A stretch of DNA of 64,000 nt from DASQUK01 sp963756425 (GTDB taxonomy: Bacteria > Actinomycetota > Acidimicrobiia > Acidimicrobiales > VFJN01): contig CAVWNW010000003.1 of assembly GCA_963756425.1 (NCBI GenBank), positions 289,308 to 353,307 on the forward strand, given 5' to 3'. The notes under the pieces are model-generated. The model was not told where the DNA came from. It worked only from the letters and a program-made list of their open reading frames with translations, and did not search any database. This document shows positions 1 to 10,139 of the stretch, in pieces. The translations under genes and the position numbers were made by a program. Each line of letters starts with the position of its first letter. The stretch's first letter is position 1.

Positions 1-62
1 GCCCCGAGCAGCCCGGCGAGCACGAGCAGCCCAACCGATCTGCGCGTCCTCAGGGCGGCCAC
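1..62 (-). CDS. N-terminus of a membrane or secreted protein (partial)
   Basis: Downstream of atpC on the same strand, a GTG start at 62 opens a frame running off the window edge. The about 20 visible residues start with a basic stretch (RTRR) followed by a hydrophobic run (GLLVLAGLLG). This looks like a signal peptide or membrane anchor. A gene for a small membrane-anchored protein is common after atpC in Actinobacteria, but too little is visible to name it. Confidence 0.35.
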   Translation of the reverse strand, partial: MAALRTRRSVGLLVLAGLLG

Positions 63-139
63 GGCCGCCAGTTTTCACGAGGCATTACGCCCCGTCACAT
101 CGGGGACCCGGCTGCGCGGGCCGGGCAATGGGGCCGGGA

Positions 140-538
140 TCAGACGCCGCGGACGCCGCCGGCGGCAGCCAGGCGCACGTGGGCGCGGCGTGCGGCGGCC
201 TCGGCCCCGGCGTCGTCGGTCTGCCGGATCTGCTGCTCGGCCTCCTCGGCGGCGCGCCGGGCCCGCTCGACGTCGATCTGGCTGCCCAGCTCGGCAACGT
301 CCGACAGGATCGTCACCCGGTCGTTGGACACCTCGACGAATCCGCGGTGCACCGCCGCCACCTCGTCGCCCGCTGACGACCGGATGGTCACCGTGGCGAT
401 GTCGAGTGCGCCGAGGAACGGGGCGTGGCCGGTCAGGAAGGCCAGCTCACCCCCTCCCACCGTGCGCGCGATCACCATGTCGGCCTCGCCCGAGTAGAGG
501 ATGCGCTCGGGCGACACCAGCTCGACCTGGAGCGTCAC
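140..538 (-). CDS. atpC: ATP synthase F1 epsilon subunit
   Basis: A 132-residue epsilon subunit, the central-stalk protein that couples and can inhibit the F1 motor. The N-terminal beta-sandwich (about 1-85, beginning LQVELVSPERILYSGEA) is followed by a helical tail rich in Arg and Ala (about 88-132), the normal family layout. It is the last gene of the atp operon, 19 bp after atpD, as in other bacteria. Length is normal. Confidence 0.96.
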   Translation of the reverse strand: MTLQVELVSPERILYSGEADMVIARTVGGGELAFLTGHAPFLGALDIATVTIRSSAGDEVAAVHRGFVEVSNDRVTILSDVAELGSQIDVERARRAAEEAEQQIRQTDDAGAEAAARRAHVRLAAAGGVRGV

Positions 539-557
539 GTCGGGGGCCTCACGCCAG

Positions 558-2021
<1,464 letters not shown>

Positions 2022-2030
2022 TGGGTGCTC

Positions 2031-2999
2031 CTACGAACGGGAGGATTCGAGGCGGTCGGACAGGACGTCGGCGGACATGAGGGCGTGGTCCACCAGCAGG
2101 TCGCCGCCGGTTACCTTGGCCGCGCGCATGGCTTCGGCGCCGCCCACGATGTCCATGATCTCGGTGGTGATGGCGTCCTGGCGGGCCCGGTTCATGGCCC
2201 GGCTGTACTTGGTGATCAGCTCCTCGGCGTTGTCGGTGGCCGCCTTCATGGCCCGCTGGCGGGCAGCGTGCTCGGAGGCGGCGGCATCGAGCATGGCGGC
2301 GTACAGGCGGGCCTCGACGTAGCGCGGGAGTAGGCGCGAGAGGATCTCATCCGGGGCCGGTTCGAACTCGTAGTCGGCGTGGGGTCCCGCGGACGGCTCC
2401 TCGACCCCGACACCAGTCAGCGGCATGAACTGGCGGACGACCACCCGCTGGGACGCCACGGACAAGAAGCGGGTGTAGATGAGCAGGACCTCGTCGACGT
2501 CCCCCTCCTCGAAGGCCCGTCGCACCTCCGTGGCCACCTCGCGGGCGTTCTCGTAGGTCGGCCTGTCGCTCATCCCGCTGAAGGCGGCGTCGATCTGGTA
2601 GCCGCGGAACCGGAAGTAGCTCTCGGCCTTCTTGCCCACGAGCACCAGGGAGTAGTCGGCGCCCTCGGCCCGGCGCCCCTGGATCTCGCGCTCGGCGGCG
2701 CGGATGACGCTGGTGTTGTAGGGACCGGCCAGGCCCCGATCGCTGGTGATGACCACGAAGGCAACCTTGCGGAGGTTCTCCACGGGCCGCAGGAGCGGGT
2801 GGTCGACCACCCCGCCGAGGTCGGCAAGGTTCTGGATCACGTTGGTGATGTACTCGCTGTAGGGCCGCGCCGCGGCGACCCGTTGGTTGGCCGCCGTCAC
2901 GCGCGTGGCAGCGATCAGCTCCATCGCTCTCGTGATCTTCATGGTCGACTGGACACTCCGGATACGTCGCCGCAGCGCCCGCTCCTGTCCGCCGGCCAC
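2031..2999 (-). CDS. atpG: ATP synthase F1 gamma subunit
   Basis: A 322-residue gamma subunit, the rotating shaft of F1. The start is set at GTG 2999 because the protein then begins with the family's typical AGGQERALRRRIRSVQ and a GAGG ribosome-binding site lies about 8 nt upstream. The frame stays open upstream only as antisense into atpA. Two long terminal helices (RAMELIAATR near the start, RQDAITTEIMDIVGGAEA near the end) flank the Rossmann-like middle. It starts 19 bp after atpA. Confidence 0.96.
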   Translation of the reverse strand: MAGGQERALRRRIRSVQSTMKITRAMELIAATRVTAANQRVAAARPYSEYITNVIQNLADLGGVVDHPLLRPVENLRKVAFVVITSDRGLAGPYNTSVIRAAEREIQGRRAEGADYSLVLVGKKAESYFRFRGYQIDAAFSGMSDRPTYENAREVATEVRRAFEEGDVDEVLLIYTRFLSVASQRVVVRQFMPLTGVGVEEPSAGPHADYEFEPAPDEILSRLLPRYVEARLYAAMLDAAASEHAARQRAMKAATDNAEELITKYSRAMNRARQDAITTEIMDIVGGAEAMRAAKVTGGDLLVDHALMSADVLSDRLESSRS

Positions 3000-3018
3000 T
3001 AGTGGACCCTCGCGGACA

Positions 3019-4653
3019 CTAGACCTCGGCCTCGTCTCGGGAGATCTCCTCTTCCGGCAGGATTCCCTCGGGGCGTCCACCAGCCATCTCGCGCTCCTCG
3101 GCCCCCTGCGCCTCGGCGGTCGGCTCACCCAGGGCGACGCCGCCGACCTCGAACTGGTCGCGGAACGCGGCGATCGCCGCCTTGAAGGTCTCGACGTCGG
3201 GGATGTCGCCGTCGGTGCGGATGGCATCGAGGACGTCGCGGTGCCGGGTCTCGAACCAGTCGATCAGCTCGGACTCGAACCGCCGCACCTCCTCGACCGG
3301 CACGGGGTCGAGGTAGCCGTTGGTGGCGGCATAGAGAGACACGACCTGCTCCTCGACCGGCATGGGGCTGTTGAGCGGCTGTTTGAGCAGCTCGACGAGC
3401 CGGTAGCCGCGGTCGAGCTGGGCCTGTGACACCTTGTCGAGCTCGGAACCATAGGCCGCGAACGACTCGAGCTCTCGGAACTGCGACAGGTCGCCCTTGA
3501 GCGTGCCCACCGCCGTCTTCATGGCCTTGACCTGGGCATTGCCGCCCACCCGGGACACCGACAGTCCGGTGTCGAACGCGGGCCGTACACCCGACTTGAA
3601 CAGGTCGTCCTGCAGGTAGATCTGGCCGTCGGTGATGGAGATCACATTGGTTGGGATGTAGGCCGAGATGTCACCGGCCTTGGTCTCGATGACCGGCAGT
3701 GCAGTCAGCGAGCCGGCGCCCTTCTCCTCGGACAGCTTGGCCGCACGCTCGAGCAACCGGCTGTGCAGGTAGAACACGTCGCCCGGGTAGGCCTCGCGGC
3801 CCGGCGGCCGCCGCAGCAGCAGCGAGATCTGCCGATAGGCCTCGGCCTGCTTGGACAGATCGTCGTAGACCACCAGGGCGTGCTCGCGGTTCTCCATCCA
3901 GTGCTGGCCCATAGCGCACCCGGCATACGGCGCCAGGTACTTGAATGGCGCGGGGTCGGCGGCGCCGGCCACGACCACGACCGTGTAGTCCAGGGCCCCG
4001 TACTGCTCGAGGGTCGACACGGTGTTGGCCACCGTCGACTCCTTCTGGCCGATCGCCACGTAGATGCACTTCATGCCCAGGCCACGCTGGTTGATGATCG
4101 TGTCGACCGCCACGGTGGTCTTGCCGGTCTTGCGGTCGCCGATGATCAGCTCGCGCTGACCCCGCCCGATGGGGGTCATGGCGTCGATCGCCTTGATGCC
4201 GGTCTGCAGCGGCTCGTGCACCGGCTGGCGGCCCATGATGCCGGGCGCCTGGATCTCCATGCGGCGGTCTTCGACCCCCACCAGCGCGCCCTTGCCGTCG
4301 ATGGGGCTGCCGAGCGCGTCGACCACCCGCCCGAGCAGACCGTCGCCGACGGGCACCGACAGGATGCGGCCGGTCGCCTTGACCAACTCGCCCTCGCTCA
4401 CCTCGGCGGCATCGCCCAGCACCACGCAGCCGATTGACTCCTCGTCGAGGTTGAGGGCCAGCCCCAGGACACCGCTCTCGAACTCGAGCAGCTCGTTGAC
4501 GGCCGCGCCGGGCAGCCCCGCCACTGTGGCGATGCCGTCGCCCACCACGGTGATCTGCCCCACCTGGGCGGTCTCGACGCCGGGCTTGAAGTCCTCGAGG
4601 TTCTTGCGGAGCGCTTCGGCGATGTCGGCGGTGTTGATGGTCAGCTCTGCCAT
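3019..4653 (-). CDS. atpA: ATP synthase F1 alpha subunit
   Basis: A 544-residue alpha subunit, the regulatory nucleotide-binding partner of beta. The P-loop GDRKTGKT is at 172-179. The C-terminus carries an acidic extension of about 30 residues (ending EEISRDEAEV) beyond the usual end, as is common in Actinobacteria. The gap to atpH is 112 bp, larger than elsewhere in the operon, and contains a perfect 7-bp hairpin at 4684-4700. Confidence 0.98.
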   Translation of the reverse strand: MAELTINTADIAEALRKNLEDFKPGVETAQVGQITVVGDGIATVAGLPGAAVNELLEFESGVLGLALNLDEESIGCVVLGDAAEVSEGELVKATGRILSVPVGDGLLGRVVDALGSPIDGKGALVGVEDRRMEIQAPGIMGRQPVHEPLQTGIKAIDAMTPIGRGQRELIIGDRKTGKTTVAVDTIINQRGLGMKCIYVAIGQKESTVANTVSTLEQYGALDYTVVVVAGAADPAPFKYLAPYAGCAMGQHWMENREHALVVYDDLSKQAEAYRQISLLLRRPPGREAYPGDVFYLHSRLLERAAKLSEEKGAGSLTALPVIETKAGDISAYIPTNVISITDGQIYLQDDLFKSGVRPAFDTGLSVSRVGGNAQVKAMKTAVGTLKGDLSQFRELESFAAYGSELDKVSQAQLDRGYRLVELLKQPLNSPMPVEEQVVSLYAATNGYLDPVPVEEVRRFESELIDWFETRHRDVLDAIRTDGDIPDVETFKAAIAAFRDQFEVGGVALGEPTAEAQGAEEREMAGGRPEGILPEEEISRDEAEV

Positions 4654-4683
4654 CGGTGTCGTCCTCGTTCCTCAGTGTCTCCG

Positions 4684-4700
4684 GTGGGGCTGCGCCCCAC
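4684..4700 (-). other. Intercistronic GC hairpin, atpH-atpA
   Basis: GTGGGGC-TGC-GCCCCAC is a perfect 7-bp stem with a 3-base loop in the 112-bp atpH-atpA gap. No T-run follows, so a terminator is unlikely. It could stabilise or process the mRNA so that the F1 genes are expressed more than the Fo genes. A similar hairpin occurs at 29994-30010. Confidence 0.4.
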
Positions 4701-4765
4701 ACCCATCGCCACCGGGCGAGCTGGCGCTCGCGCCGTCGGCCTGCAGTGTTCGCTTCGCTCTCACT

Positions 4766-5293
4766 TCAGAATGCGTTCTTCAGCTGGTCGAGCCGGTGAC
4801 GCACTGAGCCGTCGATGACAGTGTCGCCAACCTGGGCCACAATTCCGCCCAGCACCGACGGATCCACCACCACCTTGATCTCGACCTGCTTGCCGGTGGC
4901 GTCCTCGAGGGCCTTGGCCAGCCGCGCGCTCTGGTCGTCCGTGAGCGGTACCGCCGAGCGCACCTCGGCGACCTCCTTGTTGGCCTCGGCCGCGCTCATC
5001 TCCACCAGCAACTGGATGATGCTGGGCAGCTCGCGGGCCCGGCCGGTGCCGACGACCATCGACACCAGCGCCACGCTGGTCGGCGACGCCTTGCCGCCCA
5101 GCAGGTCCTCGACGATCTGCTGGCGCCGGGCCGCCGGGATGCCGGCGTCAGTGAGCGCGTTCCGCAGCTCGTCGTTGCCCTGCAGGGTCTGGGAGAAGCG
5201 GAACAGCTCGTCCTCCACCTCGCCGAGGGATCCCTCGGCGCGGGCAACCTCGAAGAGGGCCTCGGCGTAGGCGAGCGTGCGGTCTTCTGCCAT
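4766..5293 (-). CDS. atpH: ATP synthase F1 delta subunit
   Basis: A 175-residue delta subunit (OSCP family), the peripheral-stalk cap linking subunit b to F1. It opens with AEDRTLAYAEALFEVARAEG, the conserved N-terminal helix, and ends with the C-terminal beta hairpin (PSVLGGIVAQVGDTVIDGS). Length is typical. It is not fused to subunit b, unlike the mycobacterial b-delta fusion. It lies 39 bp after atpF. Confidence 0.95.
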   Translation of the reverse strand: MAEDRTLAYAEALFEVARAEGSLGEVEDELFRFSQTLQGNDELRNALTDAGIPAARRQQIVEDLLGGKASPTSVALVSMVVGTGRARELPSIIQLLVEMSAAEANKEVAEVRSAVPLTDDQSARLAKALEDATGKQVEIKVVVDPSVLGGIVAQVGDTVIDGSVRHRLDQLKNAF

Positions 5294-5332
5294 CTTCGCG
5301 TTGCTCCTAGGACGTAGTGGTGGCGCCCGCCC

Positions 5333-6004
5333 TCACGAGCGCTGCGCCGCCACCTGGTTGATGTAGTCCTCGATCAGCTGGGTCTGCGTGGCCTCGTCCA
5401 GGCTGCGCTGGACCACGGTCTCGGCAGCGCCGATGGCGAGCTGCGCCACCTCGCCCCGCAGGTCGGACACGGCCTGCGCCTTGGCCGAGTCGATGTCGGC
5501 CACCGCCCGGGCCCGCAGCTCTGCCAGCTCGGTCTGGAGCCGGGCCTCCTGGTCGCGCTTGATGCGGTCGGCGGCCTGGCGGGCCTCCTCGATGATGCGC
5601 CCGGACTCGGCCCGGGCGTCACTCAGCTGGGCCTTGTACTCGTCGAGCACGCCCTGGGCGTCGGCCTTGGCGGTCTCGGCCGCCTGCAGGTCGGAGCGAA
5701 TGTGCTCGGTCCGGTTGTCCATCATCTGCCTGACCTGCGGGTAGCCGAACTTGTAGAGCAGGAACAGCAGGGCTGCGAAGCTGATCGAGCCCCACACCAG
5801 CTCGCTGGTCGCCGGCAGGATCGGGTTGGGGGCTTCCTGGCAGGCGTCGGGGTCGTCGGCCTCCTCCGCCAGGTGGATGCACTCCTCCGTGTCCTCGGAG
5901 AGCTGCGGCTCCTCATCGCCCTCCTGCGCGAACGCCGGGGACGCCCCGACGAGCAGCGCGCCGGAAACGAGCAGCAGGGTCGCGACCAGGGTTCGAGTTC
6001 GCAC
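5333..6004 (-). CDS. atpF: ATP synthase Fo subunit b with predicted cleavable signal peptide
   Basis: A 223-residue peripheral-stalk subunit b. The start is GTG 6004, with GAGGAGG 6 nt upstream. Residues 1-26 look like a cleavable signal peptide (RTRTL, a hydrophobic run, then PAFA before QEG). An acidic segment of about 40 residues with two Cys (42 and 55) follows, then a membrane helix (about 68-87), then the long Ala/Glu/Arg coiled coil that contacts F1. The usual b subunit begins directly with the membrane helix. The extra-cytoplasmic N-terminus is therefore an addition. It sits between atpE and atpH. Confidence 0.93.
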   Translation of the reverse strand: MRTRTLVATLLLVSGALLVGASPAFAQEGDEEPQLSEDTEECIHLAEEADDPDACQEAPNPILPATSELVWGSISFAALLFLLYKFGYPQVRQMMDNRTEHIRSDLQAAETAKADAQGVLDEYKAQLSDARAESGRIIEEARQAADRIKRDQEARLQTELAELRARAVADIDSAKAQAVSDLRGEVAQLAIGAAETVVQRSLDEATQTQLIEDYINQVAAQRS

Positions 6005-6014
6005 GACGGCCTCC

Positions 6015-6272
6015 TCAGCCGGAGATGATGAAGGCCAGCACGAAGCCGAAAAGCGCCAGGGCTTCGGTGAAGGCGATGCCGAGGAACATCGTGGTCCGCA
6101 CCATGCCGGCCGCCTCGGGCTGGCGGGCCATTGCGGTGATGGCGTTGCCCACCACCAGGCCGATGCCGATGCCGGGGCCGATGGCGGCGCCGCCATAGAC
6201 GATGCCTCGGCCGACGGCGGTGAGGCCCGCCTCGAGTTCGCCCGGATCCTGTTGGGCTAGGACGTGAAGCAC
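6015..6272 (-). CDS. atpE: ATP synthase Fo subunit c
   Basis: An 85-residue rotor-ring proteolipid with two hydrophobic helices joined by the polar loop ARQPEA. The ion-binding carboxylate is Glu70 in the second helix (GIAFTEALALFG). No Na+-type ligand set is apparent, so proton coupling is likely. The glycine-rich first helix (GPGIGIGLVVG) is typical. The gene lies 22 bp after atpB and 10 bp before atpF. Confidence 0.96.
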   Translation of the reverse strand: MLHVLAQQDPGELEAGLTAVGRGIVYGGAAIGPGIGIGLVVGNAITAMARQPEAAGMVRTTMFLGIAFTEALALFGFVLAFIISG

Positions 6273-6294
6273 GGGTTCGTCTCCTTGGTTGTGC

Positions 6295-7053
6295 TCAGTG
6301 CTCGGGGTGCAGGGAGCTGTCGATGTACACGGCAGCGAGGATGGTGAAGATGTACGCCTGCAGGAACGCCACCAGCAGCTCGAACCCCATCAGGAAGATC
6401 AGCAGAGCCAGCGGCAGCGCCGCGCCGATGATGGTCGTGGTGAACAGCGCCTGGGTGATGACGGCGAAGGTCACCAGCAGCAGGTGGCCGGCGAGGAGGT
6501 TGGCGAAGAGCCGGACCGCCAGCGCGAAGGGCCTCGTGATGAGGATCCCCAGCAGCTCGATGAAGGCCACCAGCGGCAGAATCAACTTGGGGACGCCCGG
6601 TGGGATGGCGGCATTCTTGAAGTAGCCGAAGAACCCCTGATGCCTGATGCCGGTGATGATGTAGACGAACCACACGACGATCGCCATGAACATCGGCAGG
6701 GCCATGCGGGCGGTCACCGGCATCTGCACCAGCGGGATGAGCTCCCAGATGTTGCAGACGAAGATGAACGTGAACAGTGTGAGCAGGAAGGGCATGTACC
6801 CACGGCCGTCGGGCCCGGTCGTTTGCAGGACGATCTGCTCGTCAACGAACTCGACCGCGCTCTCGGCCACGTTCTGGACTCCGGTGGGCACCAGCTTGGG
6901 TTGACGCGTGCCGGCGTAGAACAGCCCGAACACGATCGCCACGGAGAGCCACATCAGCAGCACGACCTTGTTGACGCCGAAGACGTCGCCACCGAAGAGC
7001 GTGGGCCACTCGACGAGGTGGCTGATCGGCGGGAACTCCAACCCGAGGATCAC
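6295..7053 (-). CDS. atpB: ATP synthase Fo subunit a
   Basis: A 252-residue integral membrane subunit a that forms the proton half-channels. The essential Arg is R181 in RLFANLLAGH, with the conserved Asn/His nearby. The C-terminus has the family helix FLMGFELLVAFLQAYIF. The start ATG overlaps the stop of the upstream atpI by 4 bases (ATGA, 7050-7053), indicating translational coupling. Confidence 0.97.
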   Translation of the reverse strand: MILGLEFPPISHLVEWPTLFGGDVFGVNKVVLLMWLSVAIVFGLFYAGTRQPKLVPTGVQNVAESAVEFVDEQIVLQTTGPDGRGYMPFLLTLFTFIFVCNIWELIPLVQMPVTARMALPMFMAIVVWFVYIITGIRHQGFFGYFKNAAIPPGVPKLILPLVAFIELLGILITRPFALAVRLFANLLAGHLLLVTFAVITQALFTTTIIGAALPLALLIFLMGFELLVAFLQAYIFTILAAVYIDSSLHPEH

Positions 7054-7505
7054 TGGTGCACTGCCTCCTTGGGCTTGAGGGCAGGAAAGGCGAGGGACGC
7101 GGACACGTAGCGCAGCTCCCAGAACAGCAGTCCGAGGTGGGTGACAAGCACGGTGACGCCGAGGGCGACCAGGTCGATCCAGGGCTGGTCCTTGACCAAC
7201 AGCAGCACCGCGGTGACCAGGCCCATCCGCACGGCGAAGCCGCCGAGGGCGACAACCATGAGCAGGTTCAGCGACCGCCGCGCGGCCCAGGAGAGGGCCA
7301 CGGCGGCCAGCACGAGGTTGACCAGCACGAGCGCGATCGCCACACCAGCCGACGACGCCCCGGCGGTTCCCCAGATGGCGGTGGCCGCGATCACGACGAG
7401 GGGTACGAACCAGACGCCTCGCTTGAGCATGTCGAACGCCAGCTCCCGCTCGACGGCGGGTGCCTCCGGCACCGGCGCCCGCAGGTCGGCCGCCGTGACC
7501 CTCAC
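7050..7505 (-). CDS. atpI: AtpI-like ATP synthase membrane protein
   Basis: A 151-residue protein with four hydrophobic helices, ending FPALKPKEAVHQ. Position and topology fit AtpI-like proteins that assist c-ring assembly or ion homeostasis beside atpB. The GTG start at 7505 has GGAGGAGGCGGGG just upstream. It overlaps by 4 bases (GTGA) a stop codon that would end the preceding gene in another frame. As written, however, the preceding gene reads into this one in the same frame (see the next entry). The family assignment rests on topology and context. Confidence 0.75.
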   Translation of the reverse strand: MRVTAADLRAPVPEAPAVERELAFDMLKRGVWFVPLVVIAATAIWGTAGASSAGVAIALVLVNLVLAAVALSWAARRSLNLLMVVALGGFAVRMGLVTAVLLLVKDQPWIDLVALGVTVLVTHLGLLFWELRYVSASLAFPALKPKEAVHQ

Positions 7506-7784
7506 TCCCCCGCCTCCTCCGGCCCGGTGCCCGGGCGCAACCCCGCGACCTTCGCTTGCTGTTCGCGCATGCGCAGCGTCGTAGAGGGTGAAGTGCTTCC
7601 AGACCTCGTAGCAGACCGTGAACAGGAAGAGGACCAGGAGGAACAGTGGCGACGTCCCCAGCCAGACGTCGAGGCGCCAGCCGATCAGGGCGAGCAGCAC
7701 CGGGGTCACTGCCAGCTCACACGCCGTCGACAACGCGTCCCCGGCGCCTCGGTTGATCTCACGCCTGGCGGACAGATCGGCCAC
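7502..7784 (-). CDS. AtpZ/AtpI-type small membrane protein, C-terminus probably frameshifted
   Basis: From GTG 7784 (with GAGGGAGCGAGGG upstream) the frame encodes basic residues followed by two membrane helices (LAVTPVLLALIGWRLDVWLG and FLLVLFLFTVCYEVWKHF), an AtpZ-like layout. After YDAAHAR the written frame runs without a stop into atpI. One frame over, the same DNA reads REQQAKVAGLRPGTGPEEAG, then Glu and a TGA at 7504-7502 overlapping the atpI GTG. A 2-bp loss (or 1-bp gain) in the GCGC stretch near 7563-7570 would explain this. The apparent AtpZ-AtpI fusion is therefore probably an indel artefact or a recent mutation. Confidence 0.6.
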
Positions 7785-7957
7785 CCCTCGCTCCCTCGCT
7801 TCGCTGGCCCCGCCGCACGTCACCCCGGGACCTTGTGAATTGATTCCCAATCTACCGGACACGGCCTATCCCCAGGCAAATCACGGATCCGCAGGGGACG
7901 GCGCGGCAGGTTAGCAACCTCGCGAGTCAGGCTTGCTACCCGGCAAACTTGGCGGCC

Positions 7958-8557
7958 GTGCCCCGACTGCGCCCCTACCAGCCCGCCGACCACGACGCCG
8001 TCTACGACATCTGCGTCCGCACCGGCGCCGCTGGCCAGGACGCCACCCCACTGCTGGGCGATCCTGCGCTTCTGGGGCACGTCTACGCCGGTCCCTACCT
8101 GGAGCTCACCCCCGACCTGGCCTTCGTGGTAGAGGACGACGACGGCGTGGCCGGCTACATACTCGGTGCCGCCGACACGGCCGAGTTCGAGGATCGCCTC
8201 GAGCGGGACTGGTGGCCCGAGCTACGGCGGCGCTATCCGACGTACCAAACCGACGGCGACGCCGCCTTCGATGACCTGTTGATCGCCCTGATGCACTCTC
8301 CGGCACGGGCGCCGGCCAACGTGGTGGCGACCTACCCCTCCCACCTCCACATCGACCTGCTGCCGCGCCTGCAGGGGCAGGGCTGGGGCCGGCGGCTGAT
8401 GGACACGTTGGTCGAGCGGCTCCGCGCCGCCGGGTCGCACGGCCTCCACCTCGGGGTCGCCGCCGCCAACACCAACGCCCAGGCCTTCTATCGCGCCCTC
8501 GGCTTCACGGAACTGGCCGACGACGGTGTGTCGGTGACGTTCGCGATGCGCCTCTAG
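7958..8557 (+). CDS. GNAT family N-acetyltransferase
   Basis: A 199-residue GNAT protein. The acetyl-CoA loop motif is LQGQGWGRRLMDTL near residues 145-158, followed by the C-terminal strand with ANTNAQAFYRALGF, typical of GNAT motif B. Such enzymes transfer an acetyl group from acetyl-CoA to an amine; the substrate cannot be told from sequence. The GTG at 7958 is chosen; no good ribosome-binding site is seen. It diverges from the atp operon. Confidence 0.85.
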   Translation: MPRLRPYQPADHDAVYDICVRTGAAGQDATPLLGDPALLGHVYAGPYLELTPDLAFVVEDDDGVAGYILGAADTAEFEDRLERDWWPELRRRYPTYQTDGDAAFDDLLIALMHSPARAPANVVATYPSHLHIDLLPRLQGQGWGRRLMDTLVERLRAAGSHGLHLGVAAANTNAQAFYRALGFTELADDGVSVTFAMRL

Positions 8558-8576
8558 CCGGGTGGCGGCGCGTCAC

Positions 8577-8582
8577 TAACCT
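8577..8582 (+). promoter_or_regulatory. -10 hexamer, leaderless start of 8589 gene
   Basis: TAACCT lies 6 nt before the GTG start, with no Shine-Dalgarno sequence. This fits a leaderless transcript. Confidence 0.5.
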
Positions 8583-8588
8583 GCGGCC

Positions 8589-10136
8589 GTGCCCACCGAC
8601 CTGCTTGCCGGCCACGCCCAGAACACGCCCGACCGTGTCGCCATCATCGACGGCGACGCGTCCATCACCTACGGCGATCTCAATGGCACCGTCAACCGCC
8701 TGGCCAACGGTCTGCTGGCGCTCGGCCTGCGGCAGGGCGACCGGGCCGTGTGGTGCGGTGCCAACAGCGTCCCCGTCATCACGTTCCTCCACGCGGCCCG
8801 CAAGATCGGACTGGTGGCGGTGCCCCTCGCCTACCGGTTCACCGCCGAGGAGATGCAGTACGTCATCGACAACAGCGATGCCGTGCTGGTGGTGGTGGAC
8901 GCCGAGCAGGCCGACCGGGTGGCGGCGGTGCACGACCGGATCCCCAAGGTCCGCCACGTGGTCGTGTTCGGCGGGCCCGCGTTCGAGGGGGCCCAGGCCT
9001 GGGACGACGTGGTGGCGGGTGCCGACGGTGACGGGCTGGGCGGCGACGCCGAGCCCCCGGCGGGGGGCGACGCCACCGCCGGGGCGACGATGATCTACAC
9101 CTCGGGCACCACCGGCAAGCCCAAGGGGGCGCTGCGGACGTCGACCGATCCCGCCCTGGTCATGGCGCTGCTGCAGGAGCTGCGGCTGCGGCCCGGCGAG
9201 GAGGTCCACATCACCTCGGGGCCCCTCTACCACTCGGGGCCGCTGGCGTGGGCAGTCCTCACCCACACCCTGGGCGGCACCATCGTGGTGCTGCGGCACT
9301 TCGACGCCGAGCGTTGGGTCGACCTCGTGCGCGAGCACCGCGTGACCAACACGTTCTCGGCTCCCACGCAGCTCAAGCGCATCGTCTCGCTGCCGGACGA
9401 GGTCCTGGCGCGCGCCGACCTCACCTCCATGCGGTCGCTGGTCGCCAACGCCGCGCCGGTCCCCTACGCGTTGAAGCAGGAGGTCATCGCCAAGCTGGGC
9501 GACGGCTTCCTGTTCGAGGTGTACGGCTCGACCGAGCTCGGCGTCGACACGATCCTGCCGCCCGAGGACCAGCTGCGGAAGCCGGGCTCGTGCGGCCGGA
9601 CCTACGGCACCGTTGAGGTCAGGATCGTGGGCCCCGGCGGCGAGGAGCTGCCCGCCGGGGAGCCGGGCGAGCTGTTCATCCGCAGCACCCTGGCCCTCGA
9701 CGGCTACCACCGCACGACCGAGCCAATCAGCGACCGGGACGGCTGGAAGTCGGTGGGCGACATCGCCTACGTCGACGACGAGGGCTACGTCTACATCTGC
9801 GACCGCAAGAACGACATGATCATCAGCGGCGGGATGAACATCTACCCGGCGGAGATCGAGGCGGTGCTGCACGCCCATCCCGACGTCATGGACGCCGCCG
9901 TCTTCGGGGTGCCGTCCGACGAGTGGGGCGAGTCGGTCCACGCCGTCGTCCAGCCCAAGGACGGCCACACCATCGACCCCGACACCCTCGAGGCCCACGC
10001 CGTCGAGCACCTCGCCGGCTACAAGCGGCCCCGGTCCTGGGAGATCCGCGACGAGCTGCCGCGCACCGAATCGGGCAAGCTCCTCAAGCGAGTGCTGCGC
10101 GACGAGCACTGGCGGGGCCGCGCCACCCAAGTGTGA
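8589..10136 (+). CDS. Acyl-CoA synthetase (AMP-forming)
   Basis: A 515-residue ANL-superfamily ligase that activates a carboxylic acid to an acyl adenylate and then to acyl-CoA. Visible motifs are the P-loop YTSGTTGKPKG (about 170), YGSTE, the hinge region GDIAYVDDEGYVYICDRKND, and the catalytic C-terminal Lys in TESGKLLKR. Length is normal. The chain length of the substrate cannot be told. It is a single-gene unit convergent with wecA. The GTG start appears leaderless. Confidence 0.9.
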   Translation: MPTDLLAGHAQNTPDRVAIIDGDASITYGDLNGTVNRLANGLLALGLRQGDRAVWCGANSVPVITFLHAARKIGLVAVPLAYRFTAEEMQYVIDNSDAVLVVVDAEQADRVAAVHDRIPKVRHVVVFGGPAFEGAQAWDDVVAGADGDGLGGDAEPPAGGDATAGATMIYTSGTTGKPKGALRTSTDPALVMALLQELRLRPGEEVHITSGPLYHSGPLAWAVLTHTLGGTIVVLRHFDAERWVDLVREHRVTNTFSAPTQLKRIVSLPDEVLARADLTSMRSLVANAAPVPYALKQEVIAKLGDGFLFEVYGSTELGVDTILPPEDQLRKPGSCGRTYGTVEVRIVGPGGEELPAGEPGELFIRSTLALDGYHRTTEPISDRDGWKSVGDIAYVDDEGYVYICDRKNDMIISGGMNIYPAEIEAVLHAHPDVMDAAVFGVPSDEWGESVHAVVQPKDGHTIDPDTLEAHAVEHLAGYKRPRSWEIRDELPRTESGKLLKRVLRDEHWRGRATQV

Positions 10137-10139
10137 ACC

